Source of the DNA: Anaspis maculata
Taxonomy: Eukaryota > Arthropoda > Insecta > Coleoptera > Scraptiidae
DNA: 64,000 bases
Assembly (NCBI GenBank): GCA_949128115.1
Contig: OX421962.1
Location: 101,090,836-101,154,835 of the forward strand
Reading direction: 5' to 3'
Each line of letters opens with the position of its first letter. Within the stretch, counting starts at the first letter, position 1. Below the pieces are notes generated by a model. It searched no databases and had not been told where the DNA came from. It saw only the letters and a list, made by a program, of their open reading frames with translations. Positions 32,433 through 43,869 of this stretch are shown here, piece by piece. Position numbers and translations under genes: made by a program.

Positions 32433-33364
32433 CAGGGCCGATTCTGACTCGTCGGCCGCCCTTGTGCGAAAAATATTTGGCCGCCCGTCAGCTGTAACCC
32501 CGAAGCAATTTTCTGACGGAGGCGCCCGGGGTCCCTGGAAATTGCACCGCAAGCGATTTTTTTTGCGGGCCTAAAGCCGCCAAGACCCCCATTTGCACTA
32601 GAATTATAAACAATTATAATCTATATTGCGCTAAATGCTTACGTTCATGGCTACCTCACTTTAGCATACCCCATAGATGTTCTTAGGTACCCACTTAGGT
32701 ATATCAATTTATATTGATTTTGTAGTTGAATGGAATCGGAAAAAGCTATTTAAATAAATAGTTGTCTATCGATAAGAAGACAAAACCCAGAAAAATGTCA
32801 TAATTATTGGTAAAATACCTCTAGTCTTGGAATAAAATTTAAAACACAACTTGCAAAATTCTGCAAACAAAAAAAAATTACAAATCTTATACATATTAAG
32901 TATATAAAAAGTACTGGGTCTATGAATAATTAGTAGGTGCTGGGTATACCTACTAATTAATGGCCAGTATGTATTTCGATTTCCTAAAAAAGTTTTGTAT
33001 AGGCTATTTGGCAAATGAACCATTTGCAAAGTTCATCAGCCAAACAGACTATCCGAAATGTTATCAAGAGATGCAAATTCTGGCCCTTTCTTGTAATATC
33101 GAAGTAGGTGATGAATACATATATGACAGGTACTTTAGACGATATTGACGAAATAAAAGTCAATAACGAACAAAATTAAGGTATTTATCTGAGAAAGGGC
33201 GTCCACCTCGACTCCATTTTTGACAACTCGTATTTTTTCGACACCAAAAATCATATAAATTTTTTTCAACACTTAATTTTTCGTTCAAAAAAATTTCGCC
33301 GTCCTTGAATTTTGGCCGCCCTTGTGCAGGGGCACTCCCAGCACACCACTCAGAATCGGCCCTG
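32433..33364. mobile_element. Non-autonomous hAT element, family A copy 1
   Basis: Termini CAGGGCCGATTCTGA...TCAGAATCGGCCCTG are flanked by a perfect 8-bp duplication CGCTCTGG (32,425-32,432 and 33,365-33,372), diagnostic of hAT. 932 bp without a transposase frame. The second copy is at 36,646-37,647. Confidence 0.9.
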
Positions 33365-33596
33365 CGCTCTGGGCACCTGCGATCGTTTGGAGTGAAAGAG
33401 GAAAGGGAACTTCCGAGGGAACTTCTGTTCAGAAAGAAACAGCCAAACTTCGCGGTCTCAAAAGTGACTGCGAGCTTTTCCGGAAGCTGTTCATAGCATG
33501 CCAAGTGCGGCAATATGACCTTGATGAATTCTTCCAGTAGGTTGATCATTTTTAGCGCATTTTCCATCTTGATGAAAATCGCTATTGCAACCGCTT

Positions 33597-33623
33597 TGTC
33601 CGTCCGTCCGTCCGTCCGTTCAT
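33597..33623. repeat. TCCG microsatellite
   Basis: Five TCCG/CCGT units in a row. Confidence 0.85.
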
Positions 33624-33639
33624 CGAACTCCTCCCAAAC

Positions 33640-35380
33640 TAGACGACCTAGCTTTCTAATTTTTTCGCTGTTACATAGCTGCCACTCCCAAAGGAGGGCT
33701 AGGCTATATTGGATGTCCATATTGCGCCGCCAACATAGAGAAAACCGCCCCCGATAAACTTGAAATAACATAATATTGCACTTTCTACCAGACCTGATGC
33801 TCTAGTGTTCTCATTTTTTGAATAATACATAGTTGCCACTCATAAACGTAAGCCAACAAACATTCCGTCTTCAATATGCGCCGCCAACATGAAAAAACTG
33901 CTAAAAACCGCCCCCAAGCACTTTAAAATGAAAAACATGAACCCGAAGACATAGCGATCTGATTCTTTCGGTATATAAATAGCTGACTAAAAATGGGAAA
34001 GGATAGGCTACTTTTGGTTAGTCGCCGCCCCCAGATTCCGCCCCCAAACGATAAAAAGTGCAACTTTCACAAATGTTACTGATTGAGATGTTCCCTTCAA
34101 CATTTAGGAACTGCCAACTCAAATTGTGCAACATTTGCTCAGCCAAACGCTGCCGCTCCCACACGCCGCCCCCAAAGTAAAAGATAAATGAAAAACATGA
34201 ACCTGAAGACATAACGATCTAATTCTTTCACCATATTAATAGCTGACTGAAATTGGAAAAAGATAGGCCACTTTTAATTAGCCGCCGCCTCCAGCTGCCG
34301 CCTCCAGCTGCCGCCTCCAAGTAAAAAAATGCAACTTTCACAATTTTCACTGATTGTCATATTTCCCTTACATTTAGTAACTTCCAACTCAAACTGTGCA
34401 ACAGTTACTTTGCCGAATGCTGCCGCCCCCATACGCTGCCATCAAAGTGAGAGATGGATGAAAAACATAAACCCGAAGACATAGCGATCTGATTCTATCG
34501 GTATATAAATAGCTGACTGAAAATGGGAAAGGATAGGCTACTTTTGGTTAGTCGCCGCCCCCAGATTCCGCCCCCAAACGATAAAAAGTGCAACTTTCAC
34601 AAATGTTACTGATTAAGATGTTCCCTTTAACATTTAGGAACTGTCAACTCAAATTGTGCAACATTTGCTCAGCCGAACGCTGCCGCTCCCACACGCCGCC
34701 CCCAAAGTAAGAGATAAATGAAAAACATGAACCTGAAGACATAGCGATCTAATTCTTTTACTATATTGATAGCTGACTGAAATTGGAAAAAGATAGGCCA
34801 CTTTAATTAGCCGCCGCCTCCAGCTGCCGCCTCCAAGCAAAAAATGCAACTTTCACAATTTTCACTAATTGTCATATTTCCCTTACATTTAGTAACTTCC
34901 AACTCAAACTGTGCAACAGTTACTTTGCCGAATGCTGCCGCCCCCATACGCTGCCATCAAAGTGAGAGATGAATGAAAAACATAAACCCGAAGACATAAC
35001 GATCTAATTCTTTCGCTATATAGATAGCTTACTAAAAATGGGAAAGAATAGGCTACTTTTGATATGACGCCGCCTCCAACTTCCACCCCCAAAAGAAAAA
35101 AAGTGCAACTTCCAATAATTTCCACTGATTTACATTTTAATGTTATCTCAAACATTCAGAAACTCCCAACTCAAACTGTGGAAAAATTTCTTTGCCAAAC
35201 TCTGCCGCTCCCACACGCCGCCCCCAAAGTAAGAGATAAGTGTAAAACATAACCTTGAAGACATGGCGATCTAATTGTTCCGCTATATATATATATTTAA
35301 GATAGCTGACTAAAAATGGGAAGAGATAGGCCACTTTTGATTAGTCGCCGCTCCCAGCTCCCGCCCTCAAACAAAAAAAT
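33640..35380. repeat. Satellite block, ~265-bp monomers in dimers
   Basis: Monomers start near 34,020, 34,281, 34,550, 34,810, 35,068 and 35,343, each with GCCGCC(C/T)CC, AAGTGCAACTTTCA-like, AACTC-AA-TGTGCAACA and GAAGACATAGCGATCT blocks. Alternate monomers match best, giving a ~530-bp higher-order unit. Units to the left (33,640-34,000) are more decayed. It occupies the apparent intron of the gene relic. Confidence 0.8.
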
Positions 35381-36064
35381 ATTGATGAGTGAAAGAATTT
35401 TCATTCAAATCTATTTAGTTGGCAAGTACCCCATTCTGATAACAAAATATCACAATGAGTTTCAAATGAAGAAAGTGGGCAAGGAATGGTGTTTCTCCTT
35501 CAACCAAATTTCTTTACGTTCACAATATGCCTCTTTGAGAAAATGCGCTACTGAGACTCACGCACGTGAAGGCATACTCACTTGTTTTAAATTTCTAATG
35601 CTATTGATGGGATGAATAACTGATTGTAAACGCTAAATTTACAGGTATGAAAATCAGGCATGGCCCTATCACTTTCTTTGTTTGGGCGAATTCGGTGCAT
35701 CGGGAAGTCTGATATAATTGAATGCCTCATCAGCGAGCTCATCAGTCCTGTTGGAAGTTCAGTACATTCGCTGGGTACGCCCCTGCCAGTCTTCGAGGCA
35801 AAGGTGTACGATGGACCCGATCTCGTACACATGCATGTTGCCCCCAGGACCGGTGCGCACGTTCCAGGAGTACGCTGACAAGATTTTTTGTCCCTACATT
35901 GTAAGGGAAATCTGTTGTGGGGCGACACAAAACTTTCCCGGCGGTATCCAGAGACGTCAGTAATGATTTTGATCGAAGTGTCCCTGCGGGAGGGGGCGAT
36001 TCGATTTGGAAATTGATGAAAAAATTCTATTGAGTTGGGCGTTTAGCGAGCATCCTGCATCCAT

Positions 36065-36563
36065 TTACTACGTTTCCATGGAGAATTGAAATCGATTTGA
36101 AAACGGTACCGGGGTTGAAAACTGCATGTAAACACTTGCAGAACTGTATCCAAATCGATTTGAGTTTCAAGGTCGATTCGGCAAATTCTGGGATCGTATC
36201 GGGATCGGATCGAAATAATACTCATGGAAACCCAATCGGATTGGATCGAAACATCACAAACAGAAGCTGAGACATTGCAATGAGTAAAACCGCTGTTCTG
36301 GTCGCATCGAGGGTCGCATTCATACTTGCACCTGTTGTCTGCACTTCTGCCTGCTGCACACTTGCAGTTTGCAGAGTACTTGCACTTTCTTTGATACGTT
36401 AGGTTGGGATAGTTTTAGGTTAGGGTTAGACTTACATGACAGATATGTAAACAGAATTCAAATCGATTTGAATACCGAGTTTAAACCACTCATGTGAACA
36501 CTTCCGTATTCAATACCGATACCGTTTTCAAATCGATTTCAATTCTCCATGGAAACGTAGTAA
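36065..36563. mobile_element. MITE, 499 bp, >45-bp inverted ends
   Basis: TTACTACGTTTCCATGGAGA at 36,065 pairs with TCTCCATGGAAACGTAGTAA ending 36,563. AAATCGATTTGAA motifs repeat in both arms. No coding capacity. Confidence 0.8.
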
Positions 36564-36645
36564 TCGTTGAGCGGACAGAAAAAATGACAGGTTAGGTTAG
36601 TTTTTCAAGGTGATGAAATAATCCAAAAGGTAGAACTAGGAAGCT

Positions 36646-37647
36646 CAGGGCCGATTCTGGCTCGTCGGCCGCCCTTGTGCGAAAAATATTTGGCCGCCCG
36701 CCAGCTGTAGCCCCGCAGCAATTTTCTAGCGGGGGCGTCCGGGCTCTCTAGAAATTGCGCCGCAGGCGTTTCTTTTTCACTTTTGCGGGCCTAAAACCGC
36801 CAAAGCCCCCCTCATTTTAAACAAAATTATGAACAATTATAATCTATTTTGCTCTGAGGATCAAGGTGCGGCCATGGCCACCTCACTTCAGCATATCCCT
36901 CGGCATACCCTATAGATGAGTTTTTAGGCACTTATACCAATTCATAGAAAAGTATATTGATTTTGTAATTGAATGCAATCAGAAAAAGCTGTTCAAATAG
37001 TTGATTGTTCATTGATAAGGAGGCAAAACCCAGAAGAAGGTCATAATTATTGGTAAAATACTTATAATCTTGAAAACACAACAACTTGCAAAATTCTGAA
37101 AACAAAAAGAAACTTTTGACAAACCTAATACATAATTTGGTATAGTATAAAAAGTGAGTACCAGGTCTATGAGTAGTAGGTACTAGAGGTACACCTATAC
37201 CAAGGGTCGGCATTTCCGAGGGTATTTCCATTCCCTCAAAAAGTTTTGAATGGGCTATTTGTCAAATAAACCCTGCGCAGAGCGTAGAGCGCCAAGTTCA
37301 TCAGCCAGACTATCCGAAATGTTACCAAGAGATGAAAATTCTGGCCCTTCTCAGATACTTATTTGAGAAAGAAGTCTGATATCTATAATAGTTAATAGTT
37401 GACGCAGGGCGGCCGCCTCGCCTCCATTCTTGACAACCTGTTGTATTTTTTCGGGGTATATGTTTTTCGGCATTAAAAAGTCACAATTCACGCAGGGCGG
37501 CCGCCTCTGGTCTCGAAAATCATAACATCAGTTCCTTTTTCGACACTCAATTTTTCGTTAGAAAAAATTGGGCGACTTTTCGCCGCCCTTGAATTTTGGC
37601 CGCCCTTGTGCAGGGGCACTCCCAGCACACCACTCAGAATCGGCCCT
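36646..37647. mobile_element. Non-autonomous hAT element, family A copy 2
   Basis: CAGGGCCGATTCTG...CAGAATCGGCCCT with the 8-bp duplication AGGAAGCT (36,638-36,645 and 37,648-37,655). It shares ends and interior (GGCCGCCCTTGTGCGAAAAA) with 32,433-33,364, about 1.0 kb in total. It has lost the last G of the right end. Confidence 0.88.
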
Positions 37648-37655
37648 AGGAAGCT

Positions 37656-38629
37656 AACTGTTATTGTGATATCTCAAAAATGCAATTCTGGTTCCTTATT
37701 GAAATTTTTGTTCCTAAATACTTTAGACATGATGATGAAATCACAAAAAATTGATTGAGAACTTTTACTGCATCTGCGTGTCAAATTTCAACTCTATATT
37801 TTCAATTTAGAGCTTGGGCAGATAAACCCAGACCCAATGTGCCACCTGAGGGCTTCCGATCAAAATCATCCACCCAAAGTCTAATCAGATCATTCCAGGC
37901 TGAACTTATGCTTCCGTACCTGAGTTCGATTTGATCGGATCAATAATTCGGTAATTATCGTGGCAGAACCGCTTAATTTGTACGATCGCATAAGCGGTTT
38001 TATATTTTCAGTAGGAAAATTTCCGGGAAATTGGAGAAAAATGATTGGAAAATGTTCAAGAACCAGTTATCTATTCTTCAATAACAAATGCTAGAAATCT
38101 GTTCACGGAATAAAAAGTTGGAAAATTTCCAGTTTTTCCAGAGAGAAAAACTCGAAAACCGTGAGTTTCGATTTTAAAAGTTTTTCCTCCAAAAATTAAT
38201 TCAATTTTTTCTCCAAGTTTCATTCGCAGCATGTCTGTACCTAAAATGAATATTTCGTGGGGCTCACCGCATGTTGAAGTTTACCCTGCCGTTTTTTCAA
38301 ATTCACGGAATGTGCAAATTTCATATTGAAGAAACTACCGTCGGAAAACCGAAGCTGTGTCAATTTTAAAAATAGATCCACAAGACGCCCAGTTCAATCT
38401 ACTTTCCGATATCATTCGAAATTTTTCGAAAAAAGTCGATCCTCGAGCAGGAATGAATTTTTGAGTGGAGTGCTGCATCAAAAGCAAGTCATCCTGGTGG
38501 AAATCCGGGTGAGACGTTCTCTCGAGGGGCAACGGCTAGGAGAAATGTTGAAACTTCATAACGCCCGACGGGAAAATGGTGGAACATTGCAACTGCAGAC
38601 TTAATTTGACTCTTATGTTTTGTCCCGCA
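37656..38629. other. No supported gene
   Basis: Short frames at 38,221-38,605 show no recognised domain. The stretch separates the two halves of the HEEADTR gene relic. Confidence 0.35.
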
Positions 38630-38990
38630 GGGGTGGGTCCCAATGCATCGGATAGATTTTGAATAATTAAATGGCAAAGTTTTGAACTTTGACATTTTTT
38701 ATATATTGACAGATAGGGCAATATTTTCAACTGTTCTGAATACAGCAGTTTTTTTATGAGCTTTTAAACGGCATTTTGCAAGTCAAGTTCTGTGAGATAT
38801 AGCTTCTGTCATTTTTTGATAGTGACACTTTCGTTTGACAGATGACAGCCAAAAACTAATCAGCTCATTTAACAGCAGAACCCTGTCTGTATACCAAATT
38901 TCAAGTCGATCAGACTATCGGTTGGGCAGCTATCGTGTCAGAACGTTTTTCCTGCATCCTGCATCATCACATAACTTTCCCTTGGACGGA
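38630..38990. repeat. Repeat related to the interior of the element at 1-1104
   Basis: Shared stretches include ATTAAATGGCAAAGTTTT, TGACAGATGACAG and GGATAGAT, in the same order as at 490-700 and 780-880. Ends not defined. Confidence 0.5.
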
Positions 38991-39176
38991 CCGGGAAAGT
39001 AATAAGGGAATGCTCTCAGGGTGTCAAATGTATAGACGTTGTTTGGGACACGTACAGTGACAAAAGCCTTAAGAATGCCACACGAGAGAAGCGAGGACGC
39101 GGGGATCGATTTGTAGTGAATCCGGGCACAAAAATTCCCAAGTCATGGCCTAACTTTCTCCGAGTTTCGCACAACA

Positions 39177-39453
39177 GACCATTTCCACTGACGTCACGCG
39201 GCTCCGTCTTGAACATCTGATTCGGGGCAACGTCAGTCAGATCTGCGTTTTCCGTCACGGGGCACGTGGGCTACGTCAGTCATGTGCGACAGTCAAATTG
39301 GTAGTATGTCAATCTGTCAGTCGGTGTCTGTGTGAAAAAGTCACTGGTGTCACAAAGTTTTGACAAACTGGCACGTATAGTTGACATCATCTTTGACGTT
39401 GCCCCGAATCAGCCGTTCGACACGTGCGTGTGACGTCATGAGGAAATGGTCTA
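39177..39453. mobile_element. MITE, ~277 bp
   Basis: AGACCATTTCC...GACGTCAC at the left (39,177-39,197) is inverted at the right (GTGACGTCATGAGGAAATGG, ending about 39,450). An inner pair is GATTCGGGGCAACGTCA / TGACGTTGCCCCGAATC. Confidence 0.65.
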
Positions 39454-39493
39454 TAAGGTGCAGCCTTTTAGGCTCCTGGTGAGGAGTCTACTA

Positions 39494-39984
39494 TAGGTTT
39501 GTTCCATCAGAAATCCCAAACTAGTCACCGACAGTTCGCAAACTGTAAGCAATGCGCATGGCTCACTTCGGACCAGTTTCTGTCTGGCTGCTGCTCGTTG
39601 ATGGAACAGCAAACCGTCAATCATGGCTGATGACTTGGTACTTAATTTTCTATCGTTTGGCAGTTTGCAGCTGGAAAAAATCCGTGTATTTTATAAATTA
39701 AATGAATTAACGATAAAACCACCAATCTAACCCATACTATTTGTAAACATAGACCAGAGAAGGCTCGATGCCAAATAAATATATTCCGCTGCGCAAGCCC
39801 AGACGATAAGTTTCCGTAAAATCCGCAAACTTTTCTGAACGTCCCGAAACTAGTTTGAGCCGATGGTGGAACAGCGAATCGTCAGTCAGGGGATCGTCCG
39901 AGATTTTGATGGAACGCTAAAATCGTAATGCGCATGCTGCTGACGTCCACGGACCGTCAGGGACTGCTGATGGAACAAACCTAA
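39494..39984. mobile_element. MITE in the left arm (mirror copy 41,096-41,586)
   Basis: TAGGTTTGTTCCATCAG at the left and CTGATGGAACAAACCTA at the right. GATGGAACAGC motifs recur inside. Present inverted in the right arm. Confidence 0.75.
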
Positions 39985-39993
39985 TGTCTCACC

Positions 39994-40290
39994 GTGGCCG
40001 GAGTGGACATTTACTCAACAATAGAGACAAATGTCATTTCTTCGTCACCCCGTGCTGATCTTTCATACATTTCACCTCGCATTTCACCGTGCACTCATGA
40101 AGAAGCTGATACAAGAGTGATACTACATGTGGCAGACGCAGCAAGAAAGGGACTGCCAACTTGCATGGTGCGCACGACGGATAGCGATGTTCTTGTACTT
40201 GCTGTCGCTTACTCGAAGAACATTCCCAACCTAGAGTCACTCTGGGTGTCCATTGGCGTTGGAAAGCACCATATCCTTGTCAGTGCAAGT
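39994..40290 (+). pseudogene. HEEADTR-family gene fragment, C-terminal part
   Basis: The open frame reads GVDIYSTIETNVIS, SPCTHEEADTRVILHVADAA, GLPTCMVRTTDSDVLVLAVA, LESLWVSIGVGKHHI. The HEEADTR...TTDSDVLVL signature belongs to a repetitive arthropod/cnidarian family of unknown function, related to the relic at 33.4-35.9 kb on the same strand. The frame ends where the hAT-like element begins at 40,291. No start codon of its own and no downstream exon. A full inverted copy lies at 40,790-41,086. Confidence 0.65.
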
Positions 40291-40789
40291 CAGTGGCGTA
40301 TATAGGGTAAATTGCCCCCTTATATAAGGGTTATAACTGAGGCGCGTACAAAAAAACTCATTTCCGGCTCGATTTTTCTCAAAATTAGTTCTATTTTTAT
40401 GTTTTTGGGGTCGTAGAAACTGATGAGGCCAATTTCGATTTCGGGGGGGGGGGGGGGGCAAATAGAGCACGTGCTATAGACTCACTTTGATCTTCAGGGC
40501 GCAAATGAGAAGAAAGGATAAAAAGGTGAAAAATGGAAAGATGAAATGATGTGGATATTTGAACTGTTGGGCACGAGGTTAGGCATAATTCGTGTGAGCA
40601 ATAATTGACAAGCGAAATGGGAAAGAGAAAGAGAGAAAATACCAAAATCAATACATCCAAACAGACGATCAACTTTCGACTTTTTCATCTGAAGCCTAAT
40701 AGGAGGGTCTAATTTGTCGTTGGCCCACCTTAATTCTGGAAAAAGCCTATTTCAGGCCCCGGGGGCAATTTACCCTATATACGCCACTG
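40291..40789. mobile_element. hAT-like element (family B), 499 bp
   Basis: Starts CAGTGGCGTATATAGGG and ends CCCTATATACGCCACTG. Includes a run of about 17 G near 40,442. No transposase frame. The 8 bp on each side are reverse complements (GTGCAAGT and ACTTGCAC), not a direct duplication. Confidence 0.75.
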
Positions 40790-41086
40790 ACTTGCACTGA
40801 CAAGGATATGGTGCTTTCCAACGCCAATGGACACCCAGAGTGACTCTAGGTTGGGAATGTTCTTCGAGTAAGCGACAGCAAGTACAAGAACATCGCTATC
40901 CGTCGTGCGCACCATGCAAGTTGGCAGTCCCTTTCTTGCTGCGTCTGCCACATGTAGTATCACTCTTGTATCAGCTTCTTCATGAGTGCACGGTGAAATG
41001 CGAGGTGAAATGTATGAAAGATCAGCACGGGGTGACGAAGAAATGACATTTGTCTCTATTGTTGAGTAAATGTCCACTCCGGCCAC
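40790..41086 (-). pseudogene. Inverted duplicate of the HEEADTR fragment
   Basis: Identical in translation to 39,994-40,290 but on the opposite strand in the right arm of the palindrome. Truncated by the same hAT-like element. Confidence 0.65.
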
Positions 41087-41631
41087 GGTGAGACATTAGG
41101 TTTGTTCCATCAGCAGTCCCTGACGGTCCGTGGACGTCAGCAGCATGCGCATTACGATTTTAGCGTTCCATCAAAATCTCGGACGATCCCCTGACTGACG
41201 ATTCGCTGTTCCACCATCGGCTCAAACTAGTTTCGGGACGTTCAGAAAAGTTTGCGGATTTTACGGAAACTTATCGTCTGGGCTTGCGCAGCGGAATATA
41301 TTTATTTGGCATCGAGCCTTCTCTGGTCTATGTTTACAAATAGTATGGGTTAGATTGGTGGTTTTATCGTTAATTCATTTAATTTATAAAATACACGGAT
41401 TTTTTCCAGCTGCAAACTGCCAAACGATAGAAAATTAAGTACCAAGTCATCAGCCATGATTGACGGTTTGCTGTTCCATCAACGAGCAGCAGCCAGACAG
41501 AAACTGGTCCGAAGTGAGCCATGCGCATTGCTTACAGTTTGCGAACTGTCGGTGACTAGTTTGGGATTTCTGATGGAACAAACCTATAGTAGACTCCTCA
41601 CCAGGAGCCAAAAAGGCTGCACCTTATAGAC

Positions 41632-42391
41632 TAGGTCCGTCGTATGCGTCCTCCAGGTCTACTATCTAGGAGTTTTTCCTCAAGAACTGTAGATCTAGAT
41701 CCCAAGCACCTCAACTAGATCGAGTTGTGCAACGCTTCAAGCTTTTATAGCATTTGACTCCTTCCCATGAAAGATTCTGATGTAGGTAAGTATACCAAAA
41801 CTGTTCTGCGAATAACGGATAACCATAGGGTTCTATCAGCCTACGCAATAGCTGCCTTGGACCAATAATAATTGTAGTGCCGGCCTACCACCAGCCCACC
41901 ACCAACGAAGGTACCAATAATAGTCCGGCGGAAAAAGACACGAATTGTGCACATAGGAAAAAGAACTTCTTGTAATTTTTTTTCTTGATTCTTTCTTTAA
42001 CCTAAAAATAAGTTGATTCCGAAGCGAAGGCAATCTTGCAGGCTCATTAGTAACTGAGTACGGCCCTGTCAAAATTTGGAAGAATTTCTTGAAAATATAT
42101 CCGAAAGTTTGTCCGATGGCTATAATCCAGGCCCTAGCAGTACTTCTGTAGAAAAAACGATGTACCTAATCAAAATTTTCATTGGAATCGTTAGAGGGTC
42201 ATCCTAGGACAAATAATTACTCGAGTGCTTTCGCGATTTCTGGTACATTTTCCAGCAATATCGCATCAAAGTTGGCGGCTGGTCAATTCTTCAGTTCGCT
42301 GATATTTCTTTGAGTTTTCGCGATTTTCTTCAAATAAAAGTACTGATCTGCTCAACAAACAATTCTGGATCGAATGGTGCTGTCAGATATT
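41632..42391. other. No gene seen
   Basis: Single-copy-looking DNA between two palindromes. A 78-codon minus-strand frame (41,836-42,072) has no recognised family. Confidence 0.4.
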
Positions 42392-43868
42392 TAGTTGCAG
42401 CGGCACAGGCAGCGGTACGCTAGCAAAATGACCCTGATTCTGCATTTTGTGATACTGCAATGAAATTTGGCATATGCCAACTACGTAGAATTTCAAGTGA
42501 TTTGACCCGCAGCACTCAAAAATTTGTCCATTAGGGGGCGACTGGGGGCCCCTCCAAATTTCAAGATATCAGTGTTTTTACCATGCACCATTCAGTACCG
42601 CCCTATCTACCGTACAGGACCTAAACAACTTTGTTCTTGACCATCATAACATTTTTTGTCATGTCAATTCCATTCTTCTTACAGAAAAAAGTTATTTCTT
42701 TGTCTGGTCAACAAGTCGAGAAATATATATTTTTTTGGACCACAAATAGATTGTTGAGTCGTTTTTGTGTGATCATCGATGAATCCGCATCCCCTTGATT
42801 CATTTATGAAAACAAAAGTTTTGCTGTTCTATTCTTTAACGAAGGGGTGACCTCAACTTATCATTATTTTCAACATTACCTATTTCAATGTTTTATCCCT
42901 AAAAATATGATTATTATTGTACTAATATATAGCTTGAAGTTTTCTTCAACGGTTTGGATGATGAAACGACCTCAGATTCCACCTGGAAGCCGTGCATATT
43001 AATTTTTCTGCAAGGCCGTCAAATTTGGCATTTTTGATTTTCTACCGGGAGCGGCCAAAATGTCACTACACACCACTCCGCCCAAGAGCACCGGTTGCGG
43101 TACCTTCGCACCAACTCTCATTTCAGTATCACAAAATGCAAAATTGTTAGGCGTGAATATCGTTTTCCGCTAGAGCAAACCGGTGCTCTTGGGCGGAGTG
43201 GTGTGTATTGACATTTTGGCCGCTCCCGCTAGAAAATCAAAATTGCCAAATTTGACGGCCTTGCAGAAAAATTATTATGTACGGCTTCCAGGTGGAATCT
43301 GAGGCAGTTTCATCATCCACATCGTTGAAGAGAACTTCAAGCTGTATATTAGTATAACAATAATCATACTTACCGAGGTAAAACATTGAAAAAGGTAATG
43401 TTGAAAATAATGGTAAGTTGAAGTCACTCCTTTGTTGAAAAATAGCACTGCAAAAGTTTTCATTTCATAAATGAATCAAGGGGATGCGGATTCATCGATG
43501 ATCGCACAAAAACTACTTAACAATCTATTGGTGGTCCGAAAAAAATTATTTTTCAATTTGTTGACCAGGCAAAGAAATTATTTTTTTTCTATAAGAAGAA
43601 TGGAATTGACATGACGAAAAATGTTATGATGGTCAAGAACAAAGTTGTTTAGGTTCTGTACGGTAGATAGGGCGGTACTGAATGGCGCATGGGAAAAATT
43701 CAGACATCTTGAAATTTTGAGGGGCCCCCAGTCGCCCCCTAATGGACAAATTTTTGAGTGCTGCGGGTCAAATCACTTGAAATTTTAGGTAGTTTGCATT
43801 ATGCCAAATTTCATTGCAGTATCACAAAATGCAGAATCAAAAAGCGTACCGCTGCAACTAATTGGGTA
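42392..43868. repeat. 1.48-kb palindrome
   Basis: ATTTAGTTGCAGCGG at 42,392 pairs with the inverse ending 43,868. Conserved pairs include AGGGGGCGACTGGGGGCCCC / GGGGCCCCCAGTCGCCCCCT and CTCCGCCCAAGAGCACCGGT / its inverse at the loop (43,095-43,170). Its right arm is included in the large inverted duplication and reappears at the window end. Confidence 0.8.
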
Positions 43869-43869
43869 C

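Larger units (their letters stand above)
33373..35970 (+). pseudogene. Relic of a HEEADTR-family repetitive gene, N-terminal and middle parts
   Basis: Part 1 (33,406-33,536) reads SVQKETAKLRGLKSDCELF, LFIACQVRQYDLDEFF. A donor CCA|GTAGGT at 33,536/33,537 and an acceptor TTACAG at 35,644 join it in frame to YENQA (35,645). After that, frameshifts separate LSLFGRIR...KSDIIECLISE, AKVYDGPDLVHM and LPPGPVRTFQEYADKIFCPYI (to about 35,900). These blocks, in this order, belong to a repetitive arthropod and cnidarian protein family of unknown function. Its C-terminal HEEADTR block appears on the same strand at 39,994. The putative 2.1-kb intron holds a satellite. Several frameshifts make it a pseudogene. 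Confidence 0.6.
39449..41631. repeat. 2.18-kb palindrome centred on a hAT-like element
   Basis: Left arm 39,449-40,290 and right arm 40,790-41,631 are both 842 bp and nearly identical inverted copies; one substitution is visible near the outer end. The spacer is exactly the element 40,291-40,789. Each arm contains a MITE and a fragment of the HEEADTR-family gene, so the duplicated sequence is flanking DNA and not part of the element. Confidence 0.88.

Noticed and set aside
33160..33771. 203-codon minus-strand ORF
   Set aside because: Opposite strand to the better supported HEEADTR-family frame; it crosses the hAT boundary and a microsatellite.
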